A stretch of 64,000 nt of DNA from Gammaproteobacteria bacterium HGW-Gammaproteobacteria-1 (GCA_002840095.1 PGZL01000007.1:188107-252106); one strand, 5' to 3'. Shown: positions 13,679 to 22,134, counted from the stretch's first letter. Notes: generated by a model not told the origin, from the letters alone. Program-made: numbers and translations.

Positions 13679-14026
13679 ATGGCAGATAGTGGAACAGCCG
13701 CAGCTGCGGGGCTACTTGGTATCGCTGGTCTCGGATTGCTCCTAGCGAAGCCCGAGGTACGGGATGTGTGGTATCACAACAAAGAGGTCAAATTGGATGG
13801 TTATCGCTTTATTGCATGCAGATTCGATGGGTGCAAATTGGTCCTAACTTCAACGAACTTTGAACTCGACGCGTGCTACATAGACCCTACGACAACAGTC
13901 GTCTACGGAAATGATGTTCTGCGCCCGATTAAGCTGTTCAATAGTAGAAATGAATGGATGTACGCCGAAGCCCCTTACTTTGCGCCAATTCGCAACGCAA
14001 ACGGCACCATAACGATCAAGGGCTAA
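13679..14026 (+). CDS. Hypothetical protein, 115 aa, first gene of a possible four-gene defence-like block
   Basis: The N-terminus is a Gly/Ala-rich hydrophobic helix (residues 5-24). The rest is a beta-strand-rich domain (VWYHNKEVKLDGYRFIACRF, then LVLTSTNFELDACYID). The alternation 'F..C.FDGCKL....NF.LD.C.I' recalls a short right-handed beta-helix turn of pentapeptide-like proteins, but it is too short to call. AGGAGGA precedes the ATG. The next gene starts six bases after the stop, then come two nuclease genes in the same direction, so a functional link is possible. Confidence 0.6.
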   Translation: MADSGTAAAAGLLGIAGLGLLLAKPEVRDVWYHNKEVKLDGYRFIACRFDGCKLVLTSTNFELDACYIDPTTTVVYGNDVLRPIKLFNSRNEWMYAEAPYFAPIRNANGTITIKG

Positions 14027-14032
14027 GAGGTA

Positions 14033-14590
14033 GTGCTTGTGAACGTTGATACAAAATTAGAAGCTGGAATTCAAATAACTCCCGAGCGGAGTCATGTGTA
14101 TCTGTTCATGCTGGGATTTGGGGCACTACTCTCGTTAACTGCCGGCTTTGTCTTCCTTTGGCATAAGCCGGAATTGTGTTGGATACCTTTCGCGTTCGTA
14201 GGCGTATTTTTAGCGTCTGGTTGGAGCGTGTGGTCAAGGTCGCATGCGAATATAGATATGGCCGGAGCGACCCCAACGACCATTTCTAACAGCCTGACAG
14301 GTGTTTCCGTTAGTACGGACACCCGTGCATTAGCATCTCCCGAGAGCGTTCAATCTCTGGAAAAGATATTTTCTGTTTTAGGTCATCGAGAACCTCTCCC
14401 TGCACCGGATGGGTTGTTGGATTCGTCCGGGAACCCAATCCCAGGAACCGAGTGTGCAGCTGCTCAGAAAATCGACGAAATTAACGCAACAGTTGCAGAA
14501 CGGATTGTGCAGGCTGCACGTTTGTTTTCTGGTGGATCTCGAAACGGCCTTGTTGAGCATCAACCATTTGTCGACCCTGCGACGGAATAA
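14033..14590 (+). CDS. Membrane protein with two N-terminal helices, 185 aa
   Basis: The start is GTG at 14033 (GTG 14039 is an alternative), with AGAGGT just upstream. Residues about 22-42 and 48-67 form two membrane helices with a short loop. The remaining 110 residues are predicted cytoplasmic, Ser/Thr-rich, with a helical segment near ECAAAQKIDEINATVAERIVQAARLF. No family recognised. It follows the 115-aa gene by six bases and precedes the first nuclease gene by 63 bases. It might help anchor or regulate the membrane nucleases downstream; this is inference from position only. Confidence 0.6.
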   Translation: MLVNVDTKLEAGIQITPERSHVYLFMLGFGALLSLTAGFVFLWHKPELCWIPFAFVGVFLASGWSVWSRSHANIDMAGATPTTISNSLTGVSVSTDTRALASPESVQSLEKIFSVLGHREPLPAPDGLLDSSGNPIPGTECAAAQKIDEINATVAERIVQAARLFSGGSRNGLVEHQPFVDPATE

Positions 14591-14653
14591 TGATAGGGAC
14601 GGAATAGCCGTGGCCAGAGCAAGGATGCCAGATTAATAAGGATAGACTTTGAA

Positions 14654-16021
14654 ATGTTAACCTCCCCAGATCAGATTCCTTACTTTATCGCTGTCATTTC
14701 ATTCGCGCTCAGCATATCGGCAATTGTTCTTTATGCTCGCGCATTAGCACTTAGGAAGCGCATCGAAACCATGGCGGCAGAAATGGCAAAAAAGCCCGTT
14801 TCAGCGCTTGTCGAAGAGTTAGAGAAGGAGAAGCTGCCTGTCTTGGAAAAGCTCCAAAATGGCAATTCCATACTTTCCAAACTGATTGAAGCTTATGCTA
14901 AAGCTGAGGCTCAAGTGAGCCAAATCAAAGCCGGACTTCCCCCGCCCAACTTTAAAGTCGATGACGATGAAAGCCTAAAGTCTGCCATTCGCGAGATCCG
15001 TGGCAAGCAACACGAACTCATCACCAGCCAACGCGCAACAAGCTCTATGTCGAACTGGGAGTGGTTTGGCAGCAAGTCAGACGGACAAAAACTCATAAAA
15101 ACCTACAATAAGTTGATGATTAGCGCACTCAACGCCGAATTTGACATGGCTAGGGACAAAATGCGGCACGGCAGCTACGATACCGCGATCAATAAGCTCA
15201 GAGCGAGCATCAAATCGCTGGAAGAATTGGCCGCAACAGTCAACGTAAAGATTTCATCAGAATACCTTTCCACGAAAGAGGAAGAGTTAAAAATATGGCA
15301 TACCGATCTGGCACGAAAGCAAGAAGAGAAAGAAGCCAGAACTAAGCAAAAAGCGATCCTCCGAGAGCAAAACAAAGCCCTTGGACGTTCGTCGGATGAC
15401 GACGAAGACGATGACGACGAAGTCGGTATCGAAAGCCAGCTGGCAACCTGCTCCGCAGAACTCGAAAAGGCTCGCGAACTGGCAATGCAGATCGCTGGAG
15501 ATGATTTAGCGAAGCTGGAATTGAAAATTGAGAAGGTCGAAGAGGAAAAGCGGAACCTCGAAGCTAAACTTGAACGTGCCACATCCCAGGCTCAAATCAC
15601 CCGCGCCGGCTACATCTATGTCATTTCCAATATAGGCAGCTTTGGAGAAGGTGTATGTAAAATAGGCATGACCCGACGCCTAGAGCCCATGGAACGAGTG
15701 GTAGAACTTGGCGACGCAAGTGTCCCATACCGCTTTGATGTGCACACCCTAGCTTTTGTGGACGACGCTCCAAGGATAGAAAAGGCCATACACAAGGTGT
15801 TCAGCTCTAGACGTGTCAATAAGGAGAATCACCGTAAAGAGTTCTTCTTCGTCTCACCAGAGGAAGCAAAGGCCGTTATGGACAATATTGGCATCAAATC
15901 GTCCTGGTACTATGAATGCGATGCCAGGGAGTACCGGGAATCAGAGATGATGAGGGAAGCGATGCTTGTAGAACACCGTAGTCACAGAGCGGGCTCCATC
16001 GAGCTTCCGGACGCGATATAA
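14654..16021 (+). CDS. Membrane-anchored DUF4041-GIY-YIG nuclease (SNIPE-like), copy 1
   Basis: 455 residues. A single N-terminal membrane helix (about 9-27) is followed by a coiled coil (about 32-100). A DUF4041-type helical region (about 140-235; QKLIKTYNKLMISALNAEF, then YLSTKEEELKIWHTDLARK) leads to an acidic linker (SSDDDEDDDDE) and a second coiled coil. A C-terminal T5orf172/MUG113-type GIY-YIG domain occupies 318-410. Its catalytic set is present: Y320 and Y322 in GYIYVIS, R341 in GMTRR, E376 in RIEKAIH. The same architecture defines SNIPE, which I recall as an inner-membrane nuclease that cuts phage DNA on entry. A second homologue begins 13 bases downstream. Confidence 0.85.
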   Translation: MLTSPDQIPYFIAVISFALSISAIVLYARALALRKRIETMAAEMAKKPVSALVEELEKEKLPVLEKLQNGNSILSKLIEAYAKAEAQVSQIKAGLPPPNFKVDDDESLKSAIREIRGKQHELITSQRATSSMSNWEWFGSKSDGQKLIKTYNKLMISALNAEFDMARDKMRHGSYDTAINKLRASIKSLEELAATVNVKISSEYLSTKEEELKIWHTDLARKQEEKEARTKQKAILREQNKALGRSSDDDEDDDDEVGIESQLATCSAELEKARELAMQIAGDDLAKLELKIEKVEEEKRNLEAKLERATSQAQITRAGYIYVISNIGSFGEGVCKIGMTRRLEPMERVVELGDASVPYRFDVHTLAFVDDAPRIEKAIHKVFSSRRVNKENHRKEFFFVSPEEAKAVMDNIGIKSSWYYECDAREYRESEMMREAMLVEHRSHRAGSIELPDAI

Positions 16022-16034
16022 GGAAAAGCAAACC

Positions 16035-17264
16035 ATGAACACGGCCATCTCATCGGCAGCCCTCATCGCCGCCTTGGTTGCTCTGATCGTCGCTGCACTA
16101 TACCGCAAGAAACTGCAGGCACAGCACGACACACTAATGATCGACTACAGACCTGTAGACGCTTTAAAAACAGAGGTATTCACTCTCTCTAAGACCTACT
16201 CTGACCTACAGGAAAAGTACAAAGTCAAACGCAGCGCCCTTCAAACCTTTGAGGGCATTATTAGTACCTACAACCTGGGAGTGGGCACCATCGATGTCAG
16301 CACCTACACGCCCATCCACGACACACGGGACGTCTCCGTCTTGGAGGCAGAGCTAGAGAAGGTGAAGGAGAAAGCCAAGACGATTGTAAGCGCCAAACGC
16401 GCCTGCATATCTCACTTACCTTCAAATATTGCCATAAATGGCCGCAAGGGCGCTGCCAAGACCTTTATTAACCGCGAAATAAGGTTGCGCATCAGATGCC
16501 TGGACAACGAAGTGAAGGCCGCAATCGCTGCGGCAGAGTGGAATAACATCAATCGCCTCATAGAACGCGTCCAAAACAAGTTCCAGGAGATCAATGACGA
16601 GAGCAAGCTGGTTAAAATCTTCCTGGAGAAGGACTATCTGGATATCAAGGTACTTGAGCTTCGCCTGAATTATGAGATCAAACAACTAAAGACTGACCTC
16701 AAAGAAGAGGAAAGAGAGGAGCGCCAACGGATCCGGGAAGAAGAGCGTGATGAAGAACGCGTAAAAAAGGAACTTGAGAAAGCTGAACGTGATCGGGCAC
16801 GAATGGAAAAGCTGGTGGAGCAGGAGTTGGCCAAAATCAGTGAAGCGACAGACGCTCAGAAAGAAAAACTGGCTCTTCATCAAAAAGAGCTGGAGCTGTT
16901 AAGAGCGAAAGAGGCGAGAGCGATATCGCTGGCCCAGCAGACACGCGCCGGCTACGTGTACATCATCTCAAACACAACCTCATTCGGAGAGGGCATCTGC
17001 AAAATAGGCATGACCAGACGCCTGGATCCAAATGACAGGGTCAAAGAGCTAGGTGACGCTTCTGTACCAGAATTCTTCACTGTGCACGCATTTATCTATA
17101 CAGATGATGCGCCTACACTGGAGAAGCACTTCCATGATCACTTTAAAAATCTCCGGGTAAATCTCGTCAATCGCAGAAAGGAGTTTTTCCGCCTGGCACC
17201 CGAGGATGCGCTTAAAGCACTGAAAAATTACGAAGGGAATTACAATTTAGAGGCCACCGGGTAG
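16035..17264 (+). CDS. Membrane-anchored DUF4041-GIY-YIG nuclease (SNIPE-like), copy 2
   Basis: 409 residues with the same order of parts as its neighbour: membrane helix (about 5-23), short linker, DUF4041 region (about 100-230; VLEAELEKVKEKAKTIVSAK, IFLEKDYLDIKVLELRLNYE), a highly charged coiled coil (about 225-300, EEEREERQRIREEERDEER), and the GIY-YIG domain (305-395). Catalytic residues Y307, R328 and E363 are present, with the block SFGEGICKIGMTRRLDP nearly identical to copy 1. DUF4041 sequences of the two are much more diverged than the nuclease domains, which suggests different recognition with a common cutter. AAGGAA precedes the start. Last gene of the island before the inverted repeat. 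Confidence 0.87.
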   Translation: MNTAISSAALIAALVALIVAALYRKKLQAQHDTLMIDYRPVDALKTEVFTLSKTYSDLQEKYKVKRSALQTFEGIISTYNLGVGTIDVSTYTPIHDTRDVSVLEAELEKVKEKAKTIVSAKRACISHLPSNIAINGRKGAAKTFINREIRLRIRCLDNEVKAAIAAAEWNNINRLIERVQNKFQEINDESKLVKIFLEKDYLDIKVLELRLNYEIKQLKTDLKEEEREERQRIREEERDEERVKKELEKAERDRARMEKLVEQELAKISEATDAQKEKLALHQKELELLRAKEARAISLAQQTRAGYVYIISNTTSFGEGICKIGMTRRLDPNDRVKELGDASVPEFFTVHAFIYTDDAPTLEKHFHDHFKNLRVNLVNRRKEFFRLAPEDALKALKNYEGNYNLEATG

Positions 17265-17411
17265 ATAGCGCTCGTCTCATCATTCAAGTAGCAGGAATAT
17301 ATACAATCCATTGCACACGGAGCCAGTCATGCTCCGCTACATCGATCCTGGACGGAAAATCGGGACAGATTTATTTACCCCACGCCGCGTGCGCGCAGCG
17401 CACGCCACCTC

Positions 17412-17654
17412 CGCGATGCCGGCAGGCGAGCTGCCTTTGACTTTCATCCCCTTTGGCTCGCCGAGTAGCGCAGCTCAAAACGGACAGGCCCGCAGGGGGC
17501 GCGCCATGGATGGCGCGTCTTTCGCCGTCAGGACAGGGACGTCCTGTCGGCGAAACCCCGTTTTGAGCGAGCAACGCAGGGAACCCGAAGGGCGAGACAT
17601 CGGGGCGGCCTTTCTTTTGGTTACTTTTCTTTGGCCGTGCAAAGAAAAGTGACC
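17412..17654. repeat. Inverted repeat copy B (right end of island)
   Basis: Reverse complement of copy A over about 200 bases with few differences, followed by the same TTACTTTTCTTTG...CAAAGAAAAGT hairpin. Inverted orientation means recombination between A and B would flip, not delete, the 13.8-kb island. Confidence 0.85.
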
Positions 17655-17713
17655 CGCGCGCGGGGCGGCCCCCCGCATCAAAAACCACCCGCGCGACAGC
17701 GCATCAATATCAT

Positions 17714-17826
17714 CGCGGCATAGCCGCTCCCACAGTCCTCGCCGCACAAAACCATTCGCGGCATAGCCGCTCCCACAGTCCTCGCCGCACAAAACCATTC
17801 GCGGCATAGCCGCTCCCACAGTCCCC
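17714..17826. repeat. 43-bp tandem repeat, 2.6 copies, of a REP hairpin
   Basis: Unit begins CGCGGCATAGCCGCTCCCAC (a hairpin, GCGGCATAGCCGC) and ends with a spacer CGCCGCACAAAACCATT. Copies start at 17714, 17757 and 17800; the third is partial. Identical units suggest recent slippage. Not a CRISPR array: spacers are identical. Confidence 0.85.
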
Positions 17827-17843
17827 CCTCCCCCTTCAAATAT

Positions 17844-18665
17844 CTACTGCGCCCCCGCCGCCCCCTCCGCCGTCATGGAAATGACTATCGAAACCCGCCT
17901 ATTCCTCGCCCTCCCCTCCACCGACTCGTTGTCATCCAACGGCCGGGTATCGGCATAACCGATGGCGCGCAGCTGCGTCGCGGCCACACCCTGGCTGATC
18001 AGGTGCCGCACCACGTTGGTCGCGCGCGCCGCCGACAGCTCCCAGTTGGAGGGAAACACCTCGTTGGCGATGGGCACGTTGTCGGTGTGTCCCTCCACCG
18101 CGATGGCGCGGCCGTCCTGGCGCAGCAGCGGCACCAGCGGGTCGAGCACGGCGCGGCCTTCCGGGCGCAGCTCGGCCTGGGCGGTGGCGAAGAGGATGCT
18201 TTCCTTGAGGCGCAGTTCGATGCTGCCCGCCTGGGTCAGCACCTCGACGTTTTCGCCCAGGCCCTGCTGGGCGATGGTTTGGCTCAGCTGTTCCGCCAGC
18301 GCCTGTTCCTCGCTGACCGGCGCCGCCTCGGGCTGCACCACCTTGCCCATTTCCCGCGACACCGCCTCGGACAGTTCGCGGTATTCCTCGGCGTCGGTCT
18401 TGGCGTAGGCCAGCATCACCACGAACATGGTCAGGATCAGGGTGAGCATGTCGATGTAGGTGAAGACCCAGGCGTTGTCGTCCTCGTAGGTGGAGTCGGG
18501 CCGGGGGTCGTGGGTCTGCGCCCAGGGCAGCGGCGTGCGCCGCGCCTCTTCCAGCTCGACGCGCAGGCGATCGTTGTCGAGCTTGTATTCGTCCTCGGGC
18601 GGCACCGCGGCGACGCCGTTGCCGTCGCCGTTGGTTTTCTTGTCGCTGCCGGGTTCTTCCGCCAT
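17844..18665 (-). CDS. motB: MotB/PomB-type stator protein with OmpA domain
   Basis: 273 residues. A long polar N-terminus (about 1-65) precedes one membrane helix (about 66-88, VFTYIDMLTLILTMFVV) that carries the ion-conducting Asp (D72 in YIDMLT). A linker with a plug-like segment and a C-terminal OmpA/MotB peptidoglycan-binding domain follow (about 145-262; EGHTDNVP, SNWELSAARATNVVRHL, GYADTRP, NRRVSI). With the MotA-like protein encoded 13 bases upstream it forms a stator that couples ion flow to rotation. No flagellar genes are nearby. A proton or sodium preference cannot be fixed from sequence alone, though the pair is more PomAB-like in look. Confidence 0.92.
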   Translation of the reverse strand: MAEEPGSDKKTNGDGNGVAAVPPEDEYKLDNDRLRVELEEARRTPLPWAQTHDPRPDSTYEDDNAWVFTYIDMLTLILTMFVVMLAYAKTDAEEYRELSEAVSREMGKVVQPEAAPVSEEQALAEQLSQTIAQQGLGENVEVLTQAGSIELRLKESILFATAQAELRPEGRAVLDPLVPLLRQDGRAIAVEGHTDNVPIANEVFPSNWELSAARATNVVRHLISQGVAATQLRAIGYADTRPLDDNESVEGRARNRRVSIVISMTAEGAAGAQ

Positions 18666-18678
18666 GGCCGTGGCTCCG

Positions 18679-19449
18679 CTACTGGCGGATTTCGTCCTCG
18701 TAACGCGCCATGAAGGACTTGAGGGTTTCGCGGATGTAGGCGGGCGAGCGCCCCTTGCTCATCAGGGTGATGCCTTCCAGCACCATGTTCATCAGCATCA
18801 CGCGCTGTTCGATGCGCCGCTCCATCTTGATGGCGATGGGCTTGAACACCAGGTTGGCGAGGATGATGCCGTAGAAGGTGGTGATCAGGGCGATGCCGAG
18901 ATTGACGCCGATGCTTTCGAAGTCGGAGCCTTCCATGCCGAACAGCATGTTGATCAGGCCCACCAGGGTGCCGAGCATACCGAAGGCCGGGGCGTACATG
19001 GCCATGGTGCGGAACACTTGGGCCTCGGCGGACTCCTTGGCGCGCAGGCGCGTCATGCGCCATTGCAGCAGGGTGAGGATGTCGTCCAGCGGCGTGTCGT
19101 CGATGACCAGCTGGATGCCCATGCGCAGGTAGGGATTCTGGATTTCGTTGAGGCGGTTTTCGATGGCGGCGAGATTGCCCTTGAACCACTGGCGCGATAC
19201 CGCGACGATTTCCTCCATGTCTTCCTTGGCGTAGTAGCGCTCGCTGCGCAGCACGATGATGAAGACGCGGAACACCCGCAGCACTTCGTGCAGCGGGTAG
19301 CTGACCAGGGTGGCGGCGACGGTGCCGCCGAGCACGATGCCGAGTCCGGGCAGGTTCCAGAAGACGCTGTAGTCCCTGGCGGTGAGTGCGACGGTCACGG
19401 TGAGCAGTAGGATGCCGCCGATCATGCCGAGTACGGTTGCCGGATTCAT
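18679..19449 (-). CDS. motA: MotA/PomA-type stator protein
   Basis: 256 residues with the four-helix MotA pattern: helices at about 5-23 and 30-52, a large cytoplasmic loop (about 60-150, containing RSERYYAKEDMEEIVAVSRQ), then helices at about 150-170 and 182-205. The conserved MYAPAFGMLGTLVGLINML segment lines the ion channel and ALITTFYGIILANLVFKPIA follows. The protein forms the stator ring with MotB. It is the first gene of a two-gene operon and starts 50 bases from the divergently ending permease gene. ATG 19449 begins directly with the first helix. Confidence 0.92.
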   Translation of the reverse strand: MNPATVLGMIGGILLLTVTVALTARDYSVFWNLPGLGIVLGGTVAATLVSYPLHEVLRVFRVFIIVLRSERYYAKEDMEEIVAVSRQWFKGNLAAIENRLNEIQNPYLRMGIQLVIDDTPLDDILTLLQWRMTRLRAKESAEAQVFRTMAMYAPAFGMLGTLVGLINMLFGMEGSDFESIGVNLGIALITTFYGIILANLVFKPIAIKMERRIEQRVMLMNMVLEGITLMSKGRSPAYIRETLKSFMARYEDEIRQ

Positions 19450-19498
19450 GAATGATTCATCCCTGTCGTTCCCCCGATCTTCATGGTAGCGCCTATTC

Positions 19499-20770
19499 TC
19501 ACTCCCGCGCCATGCGCTCGCCCTGCGCCAGGTCCACCCGGCTGAGGAACCAGGCGCCGAGGCCGAACAGCACCAGCAGCGACAGCAGCGACAGGCGCGG
19601 GCTGCCGCTGGCGACGCTGACCCAGCCCACCAGGATGGGGCCGATCACCGCCGCGAACTTGCCCAGCATGTTGTAGAAACCGAAGAACTCGGCGCTCTTG
19701 TCCGGCGGGATGAGGCGCGCATACACCGAGCGGCTGAGGGACTGGATGCCGCCCTGCACCAGGCCGATCACCACCGCCAGGGCGTAGAACTCCGCCTCGT
19801 GCTGCATGCGCGTGGCCCACAGCACCACCAGGGAATACACGGCGATGGCCAGGTAGATGCCGGCGCGGGCGCCGAAGCGCTCGCCCAGGCGGCCGAATAC
19901 CACGGCGGCGGGAAAGCCGACGAACTGGGTGATGAGCAGGGCCACGATCAGGCTCTCCGCCTGAAAGCCGATGGCCAGGCCGTAGTCCACCGCCATGCGG
20001 ATGATGGTGTCGACGGCGTCGATGTAGCACCAGTAGGCGAGGAGGAACAGGCCGACGTGGCGCAGGCGGCGCACCTCGCGGAAGGTGTCGCGCAGCTGGC
20101 GCAGGCCGCCCGCCACCGCGGCGAAACCGCCGCGGCCGTTGCCCGCCGGCTCCGGCACCCACAGGGCCAGCGGCAGGGTGAACAGCAGCCACCACACCGC
20201 CACGGTGAGGAAGGACAGGCGCACCGCCGCCGCCGCGTCGGCCAGGCCGAACCAGTGCGGCTTGAGGGTCATCGCCACGTTGAGCGCGAACAGCACGCCG
20301 CCGCCCAGATAGCCGAGGGCGAAACCCAGGGCGGAGACGCGGTCGTAGCGCTCCGGCGGCGCGATGGCCACGATCAGCGCATCGTAAAAAATGAGGCTGG
20401 CGAAAAAGCCGATGGAGGCGCCCACGTAAAGCAGGGCGGCGGGCAGCCATGCGCCCTGGGCGACGAAGTACAGGCCGCCGGTCATGCCGGCGCCGAACAG
20501 GGTGAAGGCGTAGAGGAACTTCTTGCGCGCCCGCCCCTGGTCGGCGATGGCCCCCAGGGCCGGGGCGATGAAGATGATCAGCAGGCTGGCCAGGGAATTG
20601 GCCACGCCGAGCTGGAAGGTGCTCTCGGTGACGTCGCTGCCGGCGCTCCAGTACTGCTTGAAGAACAGCGGGAAGAACCCCGCCATCACCGTGGTGGCAA
20701 AGGCGGAGTTGGCCCAGTCGTACAGGGCCCAGGCATAAACGGGTTTCTGGCTGTCGGCGTGCCGTTCCAT
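19499..20770 (-). CDS. MFS permease of the UMF1/Atg22-like family
   Basis: 423 residues and about 12 membrane helices in two sets. The N-terminal motif PVYAWALYDWANSAFATTV is diagnostic of the UMF1 group (vacuole effluxer Atg22-like), followed by FFPLFFKQYW. Later segments include ADQGRARKKFLYAFT (the inter-helix loop signature) and RMAVDYGLAIGF. Substrates of bacterial members are not established; amino acids or peptides are a guess from Atg22. Start ATG 20770 has AAGG eight bases upstream; GTG 20776 is an alternative. Monocistronic: 49 bases separate its stop from the stator operon start. Confidence 0.85.
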   Translation of the reverse strand: MERHADSQKPVYAWALYDWANSAFATTVMAGFFPLFFKQYWSAGSDVTESTFQLGVANSLASLLIIFIAPALGAIADQGRARKKFLYAFTLFGAGMTGGLYFVAQGAWLPAALLYVGASIGFFASLIFYDALIVAIAPPERYDRVSALGFALGYLGGGVLFALNVAMTLKPHWFGLADAAAAVRLSFLTVAVWWLLFTLPLALWVPEPAGNGRGGFAAVAGGLRQLRDTFREVRRLRHVGLFLLAYWCYIDAVDTIIRMAVDYGLAIGFQAESLIVALLITQFVGFPAAVVFGRLGERFGARAGIYLAIAVYSLVVLWATRMQHEAEFYALAVVIGLVQGGIQSLSRSVYARLIPPDKSAEFFGFYNMLGKFAAVIGPILVGWVSVASGSPRLSLLSLLVLFGLGAWFLSRVDLAQGERMARE

Positions 20771-20793
20771 GGGCACACCTTAGCAGAAGTGAT

Positions 20794-21549
20794 TTACAGC
20801 GCGTACCGCAGCGCCACGCCCACGCCCCAGTCGGGACTGGCGTCGCCAAAGCCCTTCAGCAAGTGGCCGGTCAGGCGGGTCTTGCCGTCCAGCGCCCGGC
20901 CCAGGTAGAGGACCAGTTCGCGCTTGCCGTCGAGGCCGTCCACCGCCGCCTGTTCGGCATACAGCTCCACGCCGCCGTCGGCGCGCCCGGCGAAGAAATT
21001 GAAGCCGGCGGTGCCGTACCAGATGTCGTTGTAGTTGACCCCCGCCGGATCACCCAGCACCTTGTAGCCCACGTGGCCGTAGAGCGCCTCCCTGGCCAGC
21101 TCCAGTTGCAGGGAGTAGTCGTTCTCGCCGGTGCCGAGGCGGCGCGCCTCGTCGGCGGTGCCCAGCTTCACTTTGGCGGTGACCGCCATCCAGGGCCGGC
21201 GCGCGCTTTCCTCCCACAGGCGCAGGGTGCCGCTGGCGGTGACGTCGCCCAGGCCGCTGTCGGTGCGGGTGGCGGTGCTGGAGCGCGTCGGGCTGAAGCG
21301 GCCGGGGCCGCTGCTGCTCACCACCACGTCGCCCGGACCCTGCACCCACAGATAGGGCACCGACACCGACCAGGCGTAGCGCGGCTCGGCGTATTGCAGG
21401 GTGAACGGCACGGTGATCAGGCTGACGTCGCTGCCCGTGCCGTAATCGCCGCGGGTGTATTCGCCGCCCACGCCGAGGCTGTAGCCGGTGGCGGCCTGCG
21501 CCGCCGGTGCCGCGGCCAGAACCGCCGCCAATGCCCACCATTTTTTCAC
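20794..21549 (-). CDS. Outer-membrane beta-barrel protein (phenol_MetA_deg-like)
   Basis: 251 residues, signal peptide about 1-19 (WWALAAVLAAAPAAQAA). The mature protein is built of alternating amphipathic strands, each of about ten residues with aromatic ends (YSLGVGGEYTRGDYGTG, YAWSVSVPYLWVQGPGDV, SGTLRLWEESARRPWMAV) and ends in ...GVGVALRYAL, an aromatic-X-aliphatic barrel terminus recognised by BAM. It looks like the 'transporter/phenol-degradation MetA' family often found near efflux or secreted-protein genes. Start: GTG 21549 with AAGGAG eight bases upstream is preferred over ATG 21573. Confidence 0.75.
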   Translation of the reverse strand: MKKWWALAAVLAAAPAAQAATGYSLGVGGEYTRGDYGTGSDVSLITVPFTLQYAEPRYAWSVSVPYLWVQGPGDVVVSSSGPGRFSPTRSSTATRTDSGLGDVTASGTLRLWEESARRPWMAVTAKVKLGTADEARRLGTGENDYSLQLELAREALYGHVGYKVLGDPAGVNYNDIWYGTAGFNFFAGRADGGVELYAEQAAVDGLDGKRELVLYLGRALDGKTRLTGHLLKGFGDASPDWGVGVALRYAL

Positions 21550-21588
21550 TGTTCTCGCTCCTTGTTGTTTCATCTATGCGCCGCGGCC

Positions 21589-22134
21589 TCAGCGCCGCCC
21601 GCCCATGCCGCCGCCGAAATCGCGCCGTTGTTCCATGCGATCCCGCGACATGCGTTCGCGCCGTTCCGGCATGGCCTCTTCGCTACGCTGCTGCGCCCGC
21701 TCCCGCACCTCGCTGCGCTGTTCCGGCGTCATCTCCTCCCAGCGCTTGCGCAGCTCCTCGCGCCGCTCCGGCGATTGCTCGCGGAACCACTGGGCGCGCT
21801 GGCGGATGCGTTCCTGTTCCTCCGGCGACAGCTGCCGGAACTGCTCGTAGCGATCGCGGATCTGCGTCTGCTGCTCGGGCGACAGCTCGCGCCAGTGCTG
21901 GAAGCGCTCCTGGGCCTGGCTGCGCTGCTCCGGCGTCATCGCCTGCCAGCGCTGCGCGCCCTTTTGCAGCCGTTCGCGCTGTTCCGGCGTCAGGCTGTCC
22001 CAGCGCTCCGCGTAGGGCGCGAGCACCTTCTGTTCATCGGCACCCAGCTCGCTCCACGCCGGGGCGGCCCCGGCCTGCGTCACGGCCAGCAGCAGGGCCG
22101 CGGCCAGCATGTACAACCATCGTCTGTTCATCAT
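21589..22134 (-). CDS. Secreted DUF3106 protein
   Basis: 181 residues with a signal peptide (about 1-23) and a DUF3106 domain. The domain is made of repeated amphipathic helices, each opening with (L/M)(T/S)PEQR: positions at about 46, 67, 85, 103 and 139 give a near 18-residue repeat. The C-terminus is Arg/Met-rich and ends GGGMGGRR. The family is periplasmic, reminiscent of Spy/CpxP-like or metal-sensing helical proteins, without proven function. It is the last gene of an operon with ECF sigma factor, DUF3619 and a small secreted protein; its start overlaps the stop of the latter. Confidence 0.85.
   Translation of the reverse strand: MMNRRWLYMLAAALLLAVTQAGAAPAWSELGADEQKVLAPYAERWDSLTPEQRERLQKGAQRWQAMTPEQRSQAQERFQHWRELSPEQQTQIRDRYEQFRQLSPEEQERIRQRAQWFREQSPERREELRKRWEEMTPEQRSEVRERAQQRSEEAMPERRERMSRDRMEQRRDFGGGMGGRR

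Larger units (their letters stand above)
3679..17654. mobile_element. Accessory island bounded by inverted repeats, carrying an integrase-less integron cassette array (CALIN) and defence-like genes
   Basis: Between the inverted repeat copies the sequence is visibly AT-richer than the core on either side. Codon use changes, and nearly all products are short hypothetical membrane, secreted or lipoproteins. Features supporting mobility are five contiguous attC sites (4656-6927), another attC at 11609-11667, two palindromic elements of the RAYT-associated kind, an XRE regulator with P4-satellite-like leader, and two tandem GIY-YIG nucleases with an anti-phage domain architecture. No integrase, transposase or relaxase is present, so the island is either a remnant or is mobilised in trans. 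Confidence 0.7.
17265..17843. other. Gene-free right boundary of the island
   Basis: Contains inverted repeat copy B, a second hairpin, and a 43-bp tandem repeat. No attC or integrase was recognised after the last nuclease gene. The convergent stator operon ends at 17844. Confidence 0.7.

Noticed and set aside
17714..17826. CRISPR-like array
   Set aside because: Only 2.6 units of 43 bases, spacers identical between units, no cas genes; it is a tandem REP.
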